A DNA stretch of 64,000 nt from CAIXLI01 sp964587125 (GCA_964587125.1 CAZPKC010000006.1:1-64000); one strand, 5' to 3'; shown: positions 25,627 to 35,286, counted from the first letter of the stretch. Made by a program: numbers and translations. Notes: generated by a model from the letters alone, not told the origin.

Positions 25627-27381
25627 ATGCCCCACACCGCCGTTAACCATAGGATTATCGCCTTGCGCCGCTTCCGTCCTCTGGCCATCCTTCCCCTCTT
25701 AAGCCTTCTTGCTCTCGGCAGCATGGGCGTTTCACAGGCTTGGGCAGCTTCGTCCACGGACGCTCCTCCCTCCGCCAGCCCGGGACAGGTTGAAAAAAGG
25801 CTTCCGACGCCCGCGCCTTCCAACCGTCTGCAACTGAACATCCCGGCTCCCGTTGAATCCCAGCAGCTTCCCGAGGCGCTGCGCGCCAAGCTCGAAAGCC
25901 AGAAATTCGCGCTCAAAAACATCGTCATCGAAGGCGCAACCGTTTATCAGAAAGCCGATCTTGCGTTCGCATATCAGGAATACGTCGGCAAAACGATTTC
26001 CCTCCTCGACGCAAGGGCCATTGCGAACAAAATCACGACGTTCTACCGCAACAACGGATACATCCTTTCCCAAGCCGTCGTTCCGGCGCAGGACGTCACG
26101 AACGGCACGCTGAAAATCCGCGTTGTCGAAGGATTCATCGGCACGGTTTCCTACACAGGCGATCCGAGCGATCCGGCCGAACAAAAACTTCTCGATTCCT
26201 ATGCCGAAAACATCAAGAACCTACATCCCGTCAATATATCGGATATGGAGCGCTATATGCTCCTGATGAACGATCTTCCCGGCTCGACGATTACCGGCCT
26301 TATCCGCCCGTCGAATTCCGAATTTGGCGCGGCCGATCTGGTTTTGACGGTTTTTCGCAAGACGTTTGAAGGGTCTTACACACTCGACAATCGCGGGAGC
26401 AGGGTTTTGGGGCCGTGGCAGCATACATTCATGCTCGGCGCAAATTCGATGATCGACGCCTATGATCATACGCAAGTGCGCGTAATGACAACCGATCCTT
26501 TAAGGGAACTTTTCCTCGCCGAATTCCAGCACGACGAGATTCTGGACGACGAAGGAACCAAGTTCACGTTCCTCGCTTCGCATACGCGAACCGAGCCCGG
26601 GGATTATTTAACGCCAGAGCATTTTGTCGGCGATTCCGACTTGTTCGAAGCCAAGATCAGCCATCCGTTCATGCGCATGCGTCAGGAATCTCTGGTCGGC
26701 CGCTTTGTCGTGGACGTTCATAACACCGATGTCGATGCGCTCGGAACCGATCCCCTGACCCGCGACCGCCTGCGCATCGCGAGGGTCGGCGGAACGTATA
26801 ATTTCCTCGATCTTCTGCGGGGCAGCGACTCCTTCGACGCCCAGTTGAGCCAAGGCATGAACGTTTTCGAAGCCACCAGCAGCGGAAGCGAGCGGTCGAA
26901 TCCAAACGGCGACAGCGCTTTCACGAAAGGCAACGCCGATGTTTCGCGCTTGCAGCCTTTGCCGGAAAATTTCTCGCTGCTGACGGCGGCAACGGGACAA
27001 TATTCGTTCGAGCCTCTTCTGACCGACGAGCAGTTCTCGTTGGGCGGCGCGGATTACGGCCGCGCGTTCGATCCGGCCGAAGCGCTGGGCGACAGCGGCG
27101 TGGGCGGCAAAGCCGAATTGAGATATGACGATCTCGTTCAGGAACCTTACTTCGACTCCTATCAGCTTTTTACCTTCTTCGACATCGAGGAAGCGTGGAT
27201 GCGTAAAGTCTCCCCCGACAGCATCAGCATGTCGTCCGTGGGAGTCGGCACGCGCTTCAAATTCACGGATAATTTCTCGAGCGCCGTGGAAGCGGACTTT
27301 CCGGTCATCAAGCCTGTGGACGATCAAACCGATTACCGGCACGATCCGAGAATATTCTTCACGATGACGGCGCGCTTCTAA
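25627..27381 (+). CDS. Two-partner secretion outer-membrane transporter (TpsB/FhaC/ShlB family)
   Basis: A 584-aa Omp85-superfamily pore from the ATG at 25627 (GAAGGGAA about nine bases upstream). The signal peptide ends SQAWAAS. A proline-rich linker is followed by a POTRA domain with FALKNIVIEGATVYQKADL and YRNNGYILSQAVVPAQ ... GTLKIRVVEGFI. The rest is a 16-strand-type barrel rich in aromatic-ended strands, containing GSYTLDNRGSRVLGPW and ending in MTARF, with the C-terminal phenylalanine needed for outer-membrane insertion. It exports the TpsA encoded divergently. The frame is open to 25507, but that part has no signal-like start. Confidence 0.92.
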   Translation: MPHTAVNHRIIALRRFRPLAILPLLSLLALGSMGVSQAWAASSTDAPPSASPGQVEKRLPTPAPSNRLQLNIPAPVESQQLPEALRAKLESQKFALKNIVIEGATVYQKADLAFAYQEYVGKTISLLDARAIANKITTFYRNNGYILSQAVVPAQDVTNGTLKIRVVEGFIGTVSYTGDPSDPAEQKLLDSYAENIKNLHPVNISDMERYMLLMNDLPGSTITGLIRPSNSEFGAADLVLTVFRKTFEGSYTLDNRGSRVLGPWQHTFMLGANSMIDAYDHTQVRVMTTDPLRELFLAEFQHDEILDDEGTKFTFLASHTRTEPGDYLTPEHFVGDSDLFEAKISHPFMRMRQESLVGRFVVDVHNTDVDALGTDPLTRDRLRIARVGGTYNFLDLLRGSDSFDAQLSQGMNVFEATSSGSERSNPNGDSAFTKGNADVSRLQPLPENFSLLTAATGQYSFEPLLTDEQFSLGGADYGRAFDPAEALGDSGVGGKAELRYDDLVQEPYFDSYQLFTFFDIEEAWMRKVSPDSISMSSVGVGTRFKFTDNFSSAVEADFPVIKPVDDQTDYRHDPRIFFTMTARF

Positions 27382-27401
27382 ACGGAAGAAGGCAAGTCAA
27401 C

Positions 27402-27442
27402 AAAAACGCCCTTCTTCGGCGATGCCGAAGAAGGGCGTTTTT
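27402..27442. terminator. Strong terminator after tpsB
   Basis: A 19-bp perfect stem with a three-base loop (GAT), with AAAAA at one base and TTTTT at the other. It works for tpsB on the plus strand and for the gene at 27477-27869 on the minus strand. Confidence 0.92.
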
Positions 27443-27476
27443 TACATGCTTCGGACCTATTCAAACCGATCGTGTG

Positions 27477-27869
27477 CTAGAGCGCTTGTTTCATGGCCGA
27501 CCGGATAAGCTGGATATTCTCGCGATAAGGCGATTCCGTAATCGGGCTTTTCAATTCTCGTTGGATATGGTCGTCGCCCCATACAGGTATCGGCGCCAGG
27601 CCCACGGGCCTTTCGTAATACGCGTCGCAATAGCCGATCAAAACCGTCGTTTGATCCGGATCGGTTCTCGAGACCTGAATTTTATAAAAACTTTCTATCT
27701 CGCGCGCAGCGCCCCAGCCTCCGTAGCGCACTTTGACGAAGGTATCGTTCACACGGACGCCATAGCCGTTATCGTTATTGGCTTTCAAAAAATCACGAAT
27801 GGCTTGCGCTTCCGCCGCATGACGGAAATGCGCTCTAATCGGCTTAGTTATGCAATCAAATACGCTCAT
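27477..27869 (-). CDS. Hypothetical protein, 130 aa
   Basis: I do not recognise this protein. It is soluble, with no signal peptide or membrane segment. It has mixed alpha/beta character and several aromatic stretches (VKVRYGGWGAAREIESFYK, GYCDAYYERPVG). The frame is clean and the downstream terminator at 27402-27442 serves it. It lies between the tps pair and the HD-GYP gene. Confidence 0.6.
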   Translation of the reverse strand: MSVFDCITKPIRAHFRHAAEAQAIRDFLKANNDNGYGVRVNDTFVKVRYGGWGAAREIESFYKIQVSRTDPDQTTVLIGYCDAYYERPVGLAPIPVWGDDHIQRELKSPITESPYRENIQLIRSAMKQAL

Positions 27870-27983
27870 CTAAAATCTCCTTTGCAAGAATCGAATTCTC
27901 CAAGATTTATAAAGCATCCTCTATAATAAGCGTCATCGGAACGCTCACGCAATTAGTTTCATGCGTTAACTATACAAGGCATC

Positions 27984-30107
27984 CTATTCCTTCGGTTCCG
28001 AGGGAATAAGCTTCTCGATCTCTTCCCTGCCCTGCCTGTTTTCCATAAAATCGGCCAAGGCGACGACGACGCGGCGGTCGAAATTCGTGCCGATCTGGTC
28101 CAGAAGATTTTTGATCGCCTGATCCATGCCCAGCGCCTGACGATACGAACGCCTGCTGATCATTCCGACAAAGGCGTTGGCGACCGCGATAATGCGCGCC
28201 GTAATGAGAATATCCTCGCCTTTCAACCGCAAGGGGCCGGAGCCGTCGTAACGCTCTTGCGATTGGCGCAACGTATCGACCACGGGCCCGTCGAATTCGA
28301 TTTTTTCCAAAAGCCCGATGCTGCTTTGCAGGGATTCGTGAATCGAACGCTTCTCGTCGTCGGTCAAAGCGGCTGTTTTGGTCAGAAGTTCGCTCGGCAC
28401 GATAATCTTGCCGATGTTCATGAGATTTCCCGCCGTTTCCGCCGTCTCCACGCGCGCGCGGTCAAGCCCCATGCCGACGGCAACGGCGCGCGCGACAAGC
28501 GCCACGCACGCCGAATGACTGGCGGCGAAAGGATCGCGCCTGTCCACCATCGTGACCAGCATATCGATCACTTGGTTCAAAATACGCACGCGGTGCTCGC
28601 GTTCGTTCACAATCTCGGTGATGTCCTGATCGATCATCAAAACGCCGGGTGAAGGCACCGGCAATCCTTCGACGGGAATATGATCTAAAGGAATATGTTC
28701 CGAACGCACCACGATGCCGCCGGAGCCGTTCTCAAGCGACCACGTGCGGACGTAAGGGCTTTGGCGCGCCAGAGCTATTTTATTCGCGTCCTCATAGCCT
28801 TTGGCGCGAGAGCTTCCCATCAGCGCGATGAGGCTTTTTCCGGCGACGTCGGGCGTCGTCAGGCGAAACGCCTTCGCCGCCTTGGCGTTGGCGAAGCGGG
28901 CAATATTGCCCTGATCCGCTATGACGATCGGCTCCATCTGATTATCGGCCACGACTTTCAACAGCTTTTCCTGCGCCGCGGAACGCGCGGCCATGCGCTG
29001 CGTCTCGAGCGACAATAAAAGAGTCCTTCTGGACGTGCCGTAATACCAGACCGAAACGATTCCGCCGATCATCGCCAGCAAGGCGAAAAACAAGCTGTAT
29101 TCGATTTGCCGCAAGCGCACGTCGCTCTCGCCCATCGCTTGATCGCGGTCGATATGAAGCATAAGAATCCACGGCGACTTTGCGAGGGCGCGGCTTGTCA
29201 TCAGGGTACGGCGCGCCTCCGCGTTTCTCTTCACAGCAAAATCCCCAGGCGACTCTATCGCAAAGGCGGCGTCCAGATCGGGCGTGTTCAGCGCCAGTTT
29301 CGACGCGGCGGCGCTTCCGCTTTCCTGCGGCGAAAGAACGGCGACGTTATCTCCTTCTTTGCGCAGCAAAACGGCCTCCAACGTCTTTTCCGTCGCGCCA
29401 GGATGATGAAGAAGCTTGAAAAGATCGTCGCCCACGTTTTTCACGGCGATGAGTCGGCCAATAGGTTGTGCCGTGCCAACGGCGGATTGAATGGGATAAA
29501 TCGGAAACGCAAAGCCTATGCGGCTTTTGCCGTTTTCCGACGTGAAAATATCGATGAGAGAGGCCTGCCCGTCGGGCGCTTCCTCTATCTTGCGCGTCAA
29601 ATCGGCGTCGAAAGCAGGCAAGCCCGCCGTCGAAACGATGATCTTCCCGCTTTTATCGACAATCGCGAGGCCCACGCCCGAAGGCTGCCCGACGCTGGCG
29701 TTGATTGATTTAAGCTCTTTCGATTCGTTCTCGACGAAACCGAGCCTGTCGGCGGTTATGGAAATCAGATTGCGCAAAAAAACGGCCTGCGCCGGGTCTT
29801 CCGCGCTTTTCGCCTCCGTCCCGCTCAGAAGCTCTGTCAGGTAAAGCTGCAAAGACGGATTGTTCGCGACATCGCCAAGTTCCTTGAAATGGCGGTCGAG
29901 CCACGCCTCGACATCTGCAGCGCGGCTGTCCGCGATAAGGCTCAACCTGTTTTGCCACGACAGAAGCTCGCGGTTTTGCTCGGTCGCAACGAAGCGCATG
30001 ACGGCGGCGCTGCCCAGAACGGCTATCATCAGCACAAGCAGGACGAGAACCTTCGGGTTGATCGAAGGATTTTTCAGCTTCGGAAAACCTTTTGGCGTGA
30101 GAGTCAT
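27984..30107 (-). CDS. Membrane sensor with PAS and degenerate HD-GYP domain
   Basis: A 707-aa protein. It has an N-terminal membrane segment (VLVLLVLMIAVLGSAAVMRF), a ~280-residue periplasmic Cache-like sensor, a second membrane segment (LFFALLAMIGGIVSVWYY), a PAS domain (about 375-480) and a C-terminal HD-GYP domain. The HD-GYP part keeps the fold words (ASHSACVALVARAV, NIGKIIVPSELLTK, YDGSGP, ARIIAVANAF, SYRQA) but has lost key metal ligands. LHDIGK reads LMNIGK, HHER reads SQER, and the tyrosine of GYP is missing. It is probably not an active c-di-GMP phosphodiesterase; it may instead bind the nucleotide. The LapG-like protease gene lies just upstream on the same strand. Confidence 0.85.
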   Translation of the reverse strand: MTLTPKGFPKLKNPSINPKVLVLLVLMIAVLGSAAVMRFVATEQNRELLSWQNRLSLIADSRAADVEAWLDRHFKELGDVANNPSLQLYLTELLSGTEAKSAEDPAQAVFLRNLISITADRLGFVENESKELKSINASVGQPSGVGLAIVDKSGKIIVSTAGLPAFDADLTRKIEEAPDGQASLIDIFTSENGKSRIGFAFPIYPIQSAVGTAQPIGRLIAVKNVGDDLFKLLHHPGATEKTLEAVLLRKEGDNVAVLSPQESGSAAASKLALNTPDLDAAFAIESPGDFAVKRNAEARRTLMTSRALAKSPWILMLHIDRDQAMGESDVRLRQIEYSLFFALLAMIGGIVSVWYYGTSRRTLLLSLETQRMAARSAAQEKLLKVVADNQMEPIVIADQGNIARFANAKAAKAFRLTTPDVAGKSLIALMGSSRAKGYEDANKIALARQSPYVRTWSLENGSGGIVVRSEHIPLDHIPVEGLPVPSPGVLMIDQDITEIVNEREHRVRILNQVIDMLVTMVDRRDPFAASHSACVALVARAVAVGMGLDRARVETAETAGNLMNIGKIIVPSELLTKTAALTDDEKRSIHESLQSSIGLLEKIEFDGPVVDTLRQSQERYDGSGPLRLKGEDILITARIIAVANAFVGMISRRSYRQALGMDQAIKNLLDQIGTNFDRRVVVALADFMENRQGREEIEKLIPSEPKE

Positions 30108-30198
30108 AAGTCAACCCCTTTTTCTGGTTTATCGAACTTCGCGTTTTGCCCTGTCCGCCGAAGCCATAGCGTAGGCGGAAGACCAACCTAACGTGAAG

Positions 30199-31311
30199 TT
30201 ATTCGGTCATAAAGTGCTGCCACCAGTGCTCCTCGTTGATGGAGTATATCGGGACATAGTGATAAACTTTATCGGTGGTGACGACCTGCTTGATCTGATT
30301 ATCCAACATATAGGACTTTTCGCCGACGGAGACAACCAGCACCGCATGGATCACCCCTCCCAGATTCAGGTCCTTCAGAACCACGACCCGCATGATATCG
30401 TCGGGAACGCCCAGCGCGCGAAGGGACATGAATTTGGCGATCGCATAGTCTTTGCAGTTGCCGCTTTTGCGCTGGAACTCGTAAGGCGTTTCCCAGTAAT
30501 TGTCGAAGCCCCAGTTCACGATGTCGTCGATATAGGGATATTTGTTGAGGAAGCGGTTAACCTCGTCCAATTGGTCGAGAAGAGAGTCGCCGCGCAATCC
30601 TTCCAGAAAATCTTTCCAATCCTTCAGCTTGCAGGGCGTATGTTGCTGCGAACCGCAGACGCTATCGAGCGTGTGGGCCTCGGCGCTATACCGCGAAAGC
30701 ATCCCCGTCCATCTTGGAAACATGCCGATATTGTTGGAGCGCACTTCGCGATTGATAAAATAGGAATGAAAACCGCTCGATAACACGGACGAAGATTCGG
30801 CTTCCTGTTCGACCGGCGCAGGAGGCGGTTTCGGGGCTTCGACAATAACGGGCGGAGGAGGTTTCGGAGCTTCAGCAATGACGGGCGGTTGAAGCTTCGG
30901 GGGCTCGACGACAACAGGCGCAGGTTGAGGCGCGGGCGTTTTGGCGACGGGAGCAGACTTCGGCGTCTTGATAACCGGCGCAGGTTTGGGTGTCTCGACA
31001 ACAGGCGCGGGTTGCTCGGGTTTCGGCGTTTCGACGACGGGCGCAGGCGGTTGAGGCGTTTCAACCGGGGGAGCGATTTCTTCCTCGGTTTTTGCGGGCG
31101 TTTCGGAAATGATTTCTTTCTGTTTTTCCGGCGCTGGAGTTTTTTCCTGAATTTTGCTTGGAAAAGCTTCTCCGACCGGAGCCGTTTTGACCGTTCCGTG
31201 ATGGGATTTCAGGGACGGCGCGGACATCGAATAAAAAAGGATGCCGCTGACAAGCACGGCGCAGACCGCAATCGCCCAAAGAATCCGATAATGCGTGACG
31301 CGCAGCTTCAT
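30199..31311 (-). CDS. LapG-like transglutaminase-fold cysteine protease
   Basis: A 370-aa protein with a single N-terminal membrane anchor (RILWAIAVCAVLVSGILFY), a long Pro/Val/Lys-rich spacer of PAPVVETPKP-type repeats (about 55-165), and a C-terminal BTLCP/DUF920 domain. The catalytic Cys, His and Asp are visible in GNCKDYAIAKFMSLRALG, GVIHAVLVV and KSYMLDNQ. LapG of this family cleaves large adhesins off the cell surface under c-di-GMP control. The neighbouring degenerate HD-GYP sensor and nearby secreted adhesin fit such a circuit, but no LapD was found. The spacer would let it reach across the periplasm. Confidence 0.88.
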   Translation of the reverse strand: MKLRVTHYRILWAIAVCAVLVSGILFYSMSAPSLKSHHGTVKTAPVGEAFPSKIQEKTPAPEKQKEIISETPAKTEEEIAPPVETPQPPAPVVETPKPEQPAPVVETPKPAPVIKTPKSAPVAKTPAPQPAPVVVEPPKLQPPVIAEAPKPPPPVIVEAPKPPPAPVEQEAESSSVLSSGFHSYFINREVRSNNIGMFPRWTGMLSRYSAEAHTLDSVCGSQQHTPCKLKDWKDFLEGLRGDSLLDQLDEVNRFLNKYPYIDDIVNWGFDNYWETPYEFQRKSGNCKDYAIAKFMSLRALGVPDDIMRVVVLKDLNLGGVIHAVLVVSVGEKSYMLDNQIKQVVTTDKVYHYVPIYSINEEHWWQHFMTE

Positions 31312-31440
31312 AGTGCGAACGATCCAAATGACAAAGCTTCAAGCTCTGCTAAATTGGCCTTCGCAGGTTAAAAACAGATTAAATAATTCCCATACGTTAC
31401 CTGTGTGATTTTGAAAAGGCTTTGATGGCATCTTCCCTCT

Positions 31441-31743
31441 TTAGCCAGGGACGAGATCGGGACGATGTCTATCGATGCTCGCAACAAGCGCTTGCGCTAT
31501 GCCGCGATTTTTCGGATCCGGGTCCCTGACGCTACGGCGCACAGCCAAGCTTCTTAGATCGGCGTCGACGCCGTCTTTGTGCGTTTTCGCCATATTGCGC
31601 AAGTGCTTCAACGCTTCGAGACGCGCCGTGCTGTTTTTATGCCCTTTGGCTATTTTTTTAAGCTTTATGATGAGGCCATACTTTCGAACCCCCATCTCGC
31701 AACTTATGCAATGCTCGTGTAAATTCAGGTAGGGAACCGTCAT
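31441..31743 (-). CDS. Hypothetical protein, 100 aa
   Basis: A small basic protein, mostly helical in the middle (LKKIAKGHKNSTARLEALKHLRNMAK), with an N-terminal HEHCISCEMG that has two cysteines and two histidines. I do not recognise a family. It stands alone between the LapG-like gene and the DAHP synthase gene. Confidence 0.5.
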   Translation of the reverse strand: MTVPYLNLHEHCISCEMGVRKYGLIIKLKKIAKGHKNSTARLEALKHLRNMAKTHKDGVDADLRSLAVRRSVRDPDPKNRGIAQALVASIDRHRPDLVPG

Positions 31744-31867
31744 ATGACTCTCCTTGAAAATTATTCGGTCAATAAAGCTCCATACCTAATAACATCGAAA
31801 CGCGAAAGAAAAAACGGAAAAACATGGTTAACGTTATGTGCGCCTTTTTCCGCTTCCCTTCGGAATC

Positions 31868-33235
31868 TTACGACGCCTTCCGCCCTTGCTTGACGTAATC
31901 CGCTATCAGGAAAGCCAGCTCCAACGCCTGCGTCGCGTTCAGGCGCGGATCGCAATGCGTCTCATAGCGTTCGCTAAGCCCTTCATCCGTCACGGCCGAA
32001 AGTCCCCCTATGCATTCGGTCACTTCCTTGCCGGTCATCTCCAGATGAATGCCGCCCGGATGCACGCCCTCCGCGCGGCACACGTCGAAGAAGCCGCGCA
32101 CTTCTCCCAGAATATTGCTGAAATCGCGCGTTTTATAACCGCTGTCGGAAACGTGCGTGTTGCCGTGCATGGGATCGCTGCACCACGCTTCGGCGCGGCC
32201 TTCCTTCTTCGCCGCGCGGAGCAAGGGCGGCAGGCATTCGGCGATATTCTCGTCACCTATGCGCGCGATCAGCGTCAGGCGTCCGGGTTCGTTTTTGGGA
32301 TTCAAAATCTCGATCAGCCGCAGTAATGCGTCCACGTTCATTTTCGGCCCGCATTTAAGGCCGATCGGATTCTTGATGCCGCGCAGAAATTCGATGTGCG
32401 CGCTGTCGGGCTGGCGCGTGCGCTCTCCCACCCACAGCATATGGGCGGAAACGTCGTACCAATCGTTCGTCGTGCTGTCGATGCGCGTCATTGCCTGCTC
32501 ATAGGGAAGCAACAACGCCTCGTGCGAGGTGTAAAATTCCGTCTCGCGGATTTGCGCGGAGGTTTCCGACGTGATGTTGCACGCCGCCATGAAATCCAGC
32601 GTTTCGGCGATGCGGCTCGCAAGATCGCGGTACCGGCTTCCCTGAAGGCTGCGATCGACGAAATCCAGATTCCATTGATGCACGCGGTGAAGATCGGAAT
32701 AGCCGCCCTGCACGAACGCGCGCAGAAGGTTCAACGTCGCGGCGGATTGGTTATAAACCTTAATCATGCGTTCGGGATCGGGGCGCCGCGAGCTCTCCGT
32801 AAATTCTATGCCGTTGATGATGTCTCCGCGATAGCTCGGAAAAGTTACGCCGTCGCGCGTTTCATGATCGTCGGAGCGCGGCTTGGCGAATTGCCCCGCC
32901 ATACGCCCGACTTTGACGACCGGCAATCCGCCGCCGAAGATCAAAACGACGGCCATTTGCAAAATAATGCGGAACGTATCCCTGATGTTGTTCGCGGAAA
33001 ATTCGGCGAAGCTTTCGGCGCAGTCGCCCCCTTGAAACAAAAAGGCTTCGCCTTTGGCGACTTGCGCGAGCCTTTTCTTCAGATTGCGCGCCTCGCCCGC
33101 GAACACGAGCGGCGGCAATCCCGCCAAACGCGCCTCGACTTCGGCCAAAGAAGCCGCGTCGGGATATTTCGGCATTTGCTTTGCCGGCTTCGAGCGCCAA
33201 CTGTCCGGAGTCCAAGGATGATGAGCCTTCGTCAT
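31868..33235 (-). CDS. 3-deoxy-7-phosphoheptulonate (DAHP) synthase, class II
   Basis: A 455-aa class II DAHP synthase. It condenses phosphoenolpyruvate and erythrose 4-phosphate as the first step of the shikimate pathway. Family words seen: WTPDSWRSKPAKQMPKYPD at the N-terminus, FLFQGGDCAESF, HMLWVGERTRQPDSAHIEFL, NPIGLKCGPKM, WCSDPMHGNTH and GIHLEMTGKEVTECIGG. The ATG at 33235 has AAGG eight bases upstream; another in-frame ATG is at 33250. It is divergent from the aspartate aminotransferase gene. Its product, via chorismate, could feed the PhzE-like enzyme. Confidence 0.95.
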   Translation of the reverse strand: MTKAHHPWTPDSWRSKPAKQMPKYPDAASLAEVEARLAGLPPLVFAGEARNLKKRLAQVAKGEAFLFQGGDCAESFAEFSANNIRDTFRIILQMAVVLIFGGGLPVVKVGRMAGQFAKPRSDDHETRDGVTFPSYRGDIINGIEFTESSRRPDPERMIKVYNQSAATLNLLRAFVQGGYSDLHRVHQWNLDFVDRSLQGSRYRDLASRIAETLDFMAACNITSETSAQIRETEFYTSHEALLLPYEQAMTRIDSTTNDWYDVSAHMLWVGERTRQPDSAHIEFLRGIKNPIGLKCGPKMNVDALLRLIEILNPKNEPGRLTLIARIGDENIAECLPPLLRAAKKEGRAEAWCSDPMHGNTHVSDSGYKTRDFSNILGEVRGFFDVCRAEGVHPGGIHLEMTGKEVTECIGGLSAVTDEGLSERYETHCDPRLNATQALELAFLIADYVKQGRKAS

Positions 33236-33377
33236 GTTCTTTACCTTCATGCTTTCCGTTTGTATTTAGCGGTTGTTTGTGCGTTTGTCTAATTTGGGAT
33301 CTCGTACCAGTACGCCTATTCCTTGCCGACCGGCCAACAAGCGACTATAAAACAGCATTCGTTATCAGGAGTTTGAT

Positions 33378-34595
33378 ATGGTTGATCGGTTTATCGCCCA
33401 AAGACTTTCGAAAGTGAAGGCTTCCCCCACGCTCGGCGTTTCGCGGCTTGCGTGCGAACTTAGGGCGCAGGGCAAGGATATCATCGGCCTCGCAGCGGGA
33501 GAGCCGGATTTCGACACGCCCGATTTTATCAAGGAAGCGGCCTGCAAAGCCATCGCGGCGGGACAAACGAAATATACCGCCGTGGATGGAACCCTCGTTC
33601 TGAAACAGGCGATTGCCGGCAAATTCGCGCGAGAGAACGGGTTGACATACAAGCCAAGCCAAATCTCTGTCGGAGCCGGGGGAAAACAGGTTGTTTTCAA
33701 TGCGTTAATGGCCTCTGTGAGCATTGGGGATGAAGTAATAATTCCCGCGCCTTATTGGGTTTCGTATCCCGATATGGTCACTCTGGCCGAAGGCGTTCCC
33801 GTTTTCGTGGCGACGACGCCCCAGAATAAATTCAGGATGAACCCCGTCGATCTGGAACGCGCGATCACGCCTAAAACAAAATGGCTGATCCTCAACTCGC
33901 CGAGCAATCCTTCGGGCGGCGCATATTCGCGCGCCGATTTGCGCGCGCTTGCCGACGTTCTATTGCGCCATCCGCACGTTTGGATTTTGTCGGACGATAT
34001 ATACGAGCATCTCGTTTTCGACGATTTTGAATTTTTCACGATCGCGCAGGTCGAACCCAAACTTTACGACCGCACGTTGACGGTTAACGGCGTATCGAAA
34101 GCCTACAGCATGACGGGCTGGCGCATCGGCTACGCGGGCGGCCCGGAAATCCTCATCAAAAAAATGGCGGAAATACAGGGACATTCGACAAGCAACCCCT
34201 GCTCGATCAGCCAGGCGGCGGCCGTGGCCGCGTTGAACGGAAATCAGGATTTTCTCAAAGAACGCGTCAAGGTTTTCGAGAAGCGGCGCGATCTGGTCGT
34301 GAGCGAATTAAACCAAATTCGCGGAATTGTCTGTCCCAAGCCCGAGGGCGCTTTCTATGTTTATCCTTCGTGCGCGGGCATGATCGGAAGCCAGACGCAT
34401 GAGGGCAAAACGATAGCTACCGACGACGATTTTGCCGCCTACTTGTTACAAAGCGAAGGCGTCGCGGTCGTTTCGGGATCGGGCTTCGGCCTTAGCCCCG
34501 CGTTCCGCCTTTCCTATGCGACATCGACCGAAGCTCTGGCAGAGGCGTGCAAGCGCATCAGGCGCGCCTGCGAAAAATTAAAGGGCGTAAAATAA
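33378..34595 (+). CDS. aspC: Aspartate aminotransferase (class I, PLP-dependent)
   Basis: A 405-aa PLP enzyme of the alphaproteobacterial aspartate aminotransferase group. The Schiff-base lysine lies in VNGVSKAYSMTGWRIGYAGG. Substrate and cofactor residues appear in GLAAGEPDFDTPDF, NSPSNPSGGAYS, LSDDIYEHLVFD and FRLSYATS. AGGAG lies seven bases before the ATG. The stop codon is directly followed by the ATG of the GTP cyclohydrolase gene, so the two are co-translated. It may also act on aromatic or prephenate substrates, as many relatives do. Confidence 0.92.
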   Translation: MVDRFIAQRLSKVKASPTLGVSRLACELRAQGKDIIGLAAGEPDFDTPDFIKEAACKAIAAGQTKYTAVDGTLVLKQAIAGKFARENGLTYKPSQISVGAGGKQVVFNALMASVSIGDEVIIPAPYWVSYPDMVTLAEGVPVFVATTPQNKFRMNPVDLERAITPKTKWLILNSPSNPSGGAYSRADLRALADVLLRHPHVWILSDDIYEHLVFDDFEFFTIAQVEPKLYDRTLTVNGVSKAYSMTGWRIGYAGGPEILIKKMAEIQGHSTSNPCSISQAAAVAALNGNQDFLKERVKVFEKRRDLVVSELNQIRGIVCPKPEGAFYVYPSCAGMIGSQTHEGKTIATDDDFAAYLLQSEGVAVVSGSGFGLSPAFRLSYATSTEALAEACKRIRRACEKLKGVK

Positions 34596-35162
34596 ATGAC
34601 CATTCCTTCAGCCTTGTTGCCGACGCGGTATGGAAACTTCGAATTGCAGGTATTCACGGGCGCGGAGAACGTCGAGCATATCGTTCTGGTCAAGGGCAAG
34701 CCCGTTGACGATTGCCTTGTGCGGCTGCATTCCGAATGCGCGACGGGAGATATTCTGGGCTCGATGCGCTGCGATTGCCGCGATCAGCTCGAAGAGTCGA
34801 TGGAAATGATCGACAAATCCGGATGCGGCCTTTTGATATACATGCGCGGGCACGAAGGGCGCGGGATAGGCCTTGGCAACAAAATCCGCGCCTACGCGTT
34901 GCAGGAAAAAGGGATGGATACGTACGAGGCCAACGTGCATCTGGGCTTTGCGCCGGACGAACGCGACTACGCCGACGCCATAAATATTCTTAAACATTTC
35001 GGATTAAAAAAGGTGCGGCTTCTGACAAACAACCACGACAAGATCGAGGCGTTGGAACGCGGCGGGGTTTCCGTCAGCAAGACTGTGCCTTTATGGACGG
35101 CTGTCAATCCGCACAACGAGAAATACATCGCCGCCAAGCGAACAAAGATGGGGAAGATTTAA
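34596..35162 (+). CDS. ribA: GTP cyclohydrolase II
   Basis: A 188-aa stand-alone GTP cyclohydrolase II, the first committed enzyme of riboflavin synthesis. The zinc-binding cysteines are in HSECATGDILGSMRCDC, and the GTP site follows in MRGHEGRGIGLGNKIRAY. The C-terminal LTNNHDKIEALE is typical. No fused RibB domain is present. It starts immediately after the aspC stop. Confidence 0.95.
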   Translation: MTIPSALLPTRYGNFELQVFTGAENVEHIVLVKGKPVDDCLVRLHSECATGDILGSMRCDCRDQLEESMEMIDKSGCGLLIYMRGHEGRGIGLGNKIRAYALQEKGMDTYEANVHLGFAPDERDYADAINILKHFGLKKVRLLTNNHDKIEALERGGVSVSKTVPLWTAVNPHNEKYIAAKRTKMGKI

Positions 35163-35286
35163 GGGGGAATCTGTTTTTTCCTCAAGGGGAAGCCCTTGAA
35201 AGTAAAAAAACTTATCCATAAGACCTGAAAATAGGATATATCTCGCCTTTATTCGTTCGAATTAACGATTATGCGGAGAAATACTC

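Noticed and set aside
35185..35202. Hairpin after ribA as a terminator
   Set aside because: A short stem (TCAAGGG/CCCTTGA) is present, but an A-run rather than a T-run follows on the coding strand, so support is weak.
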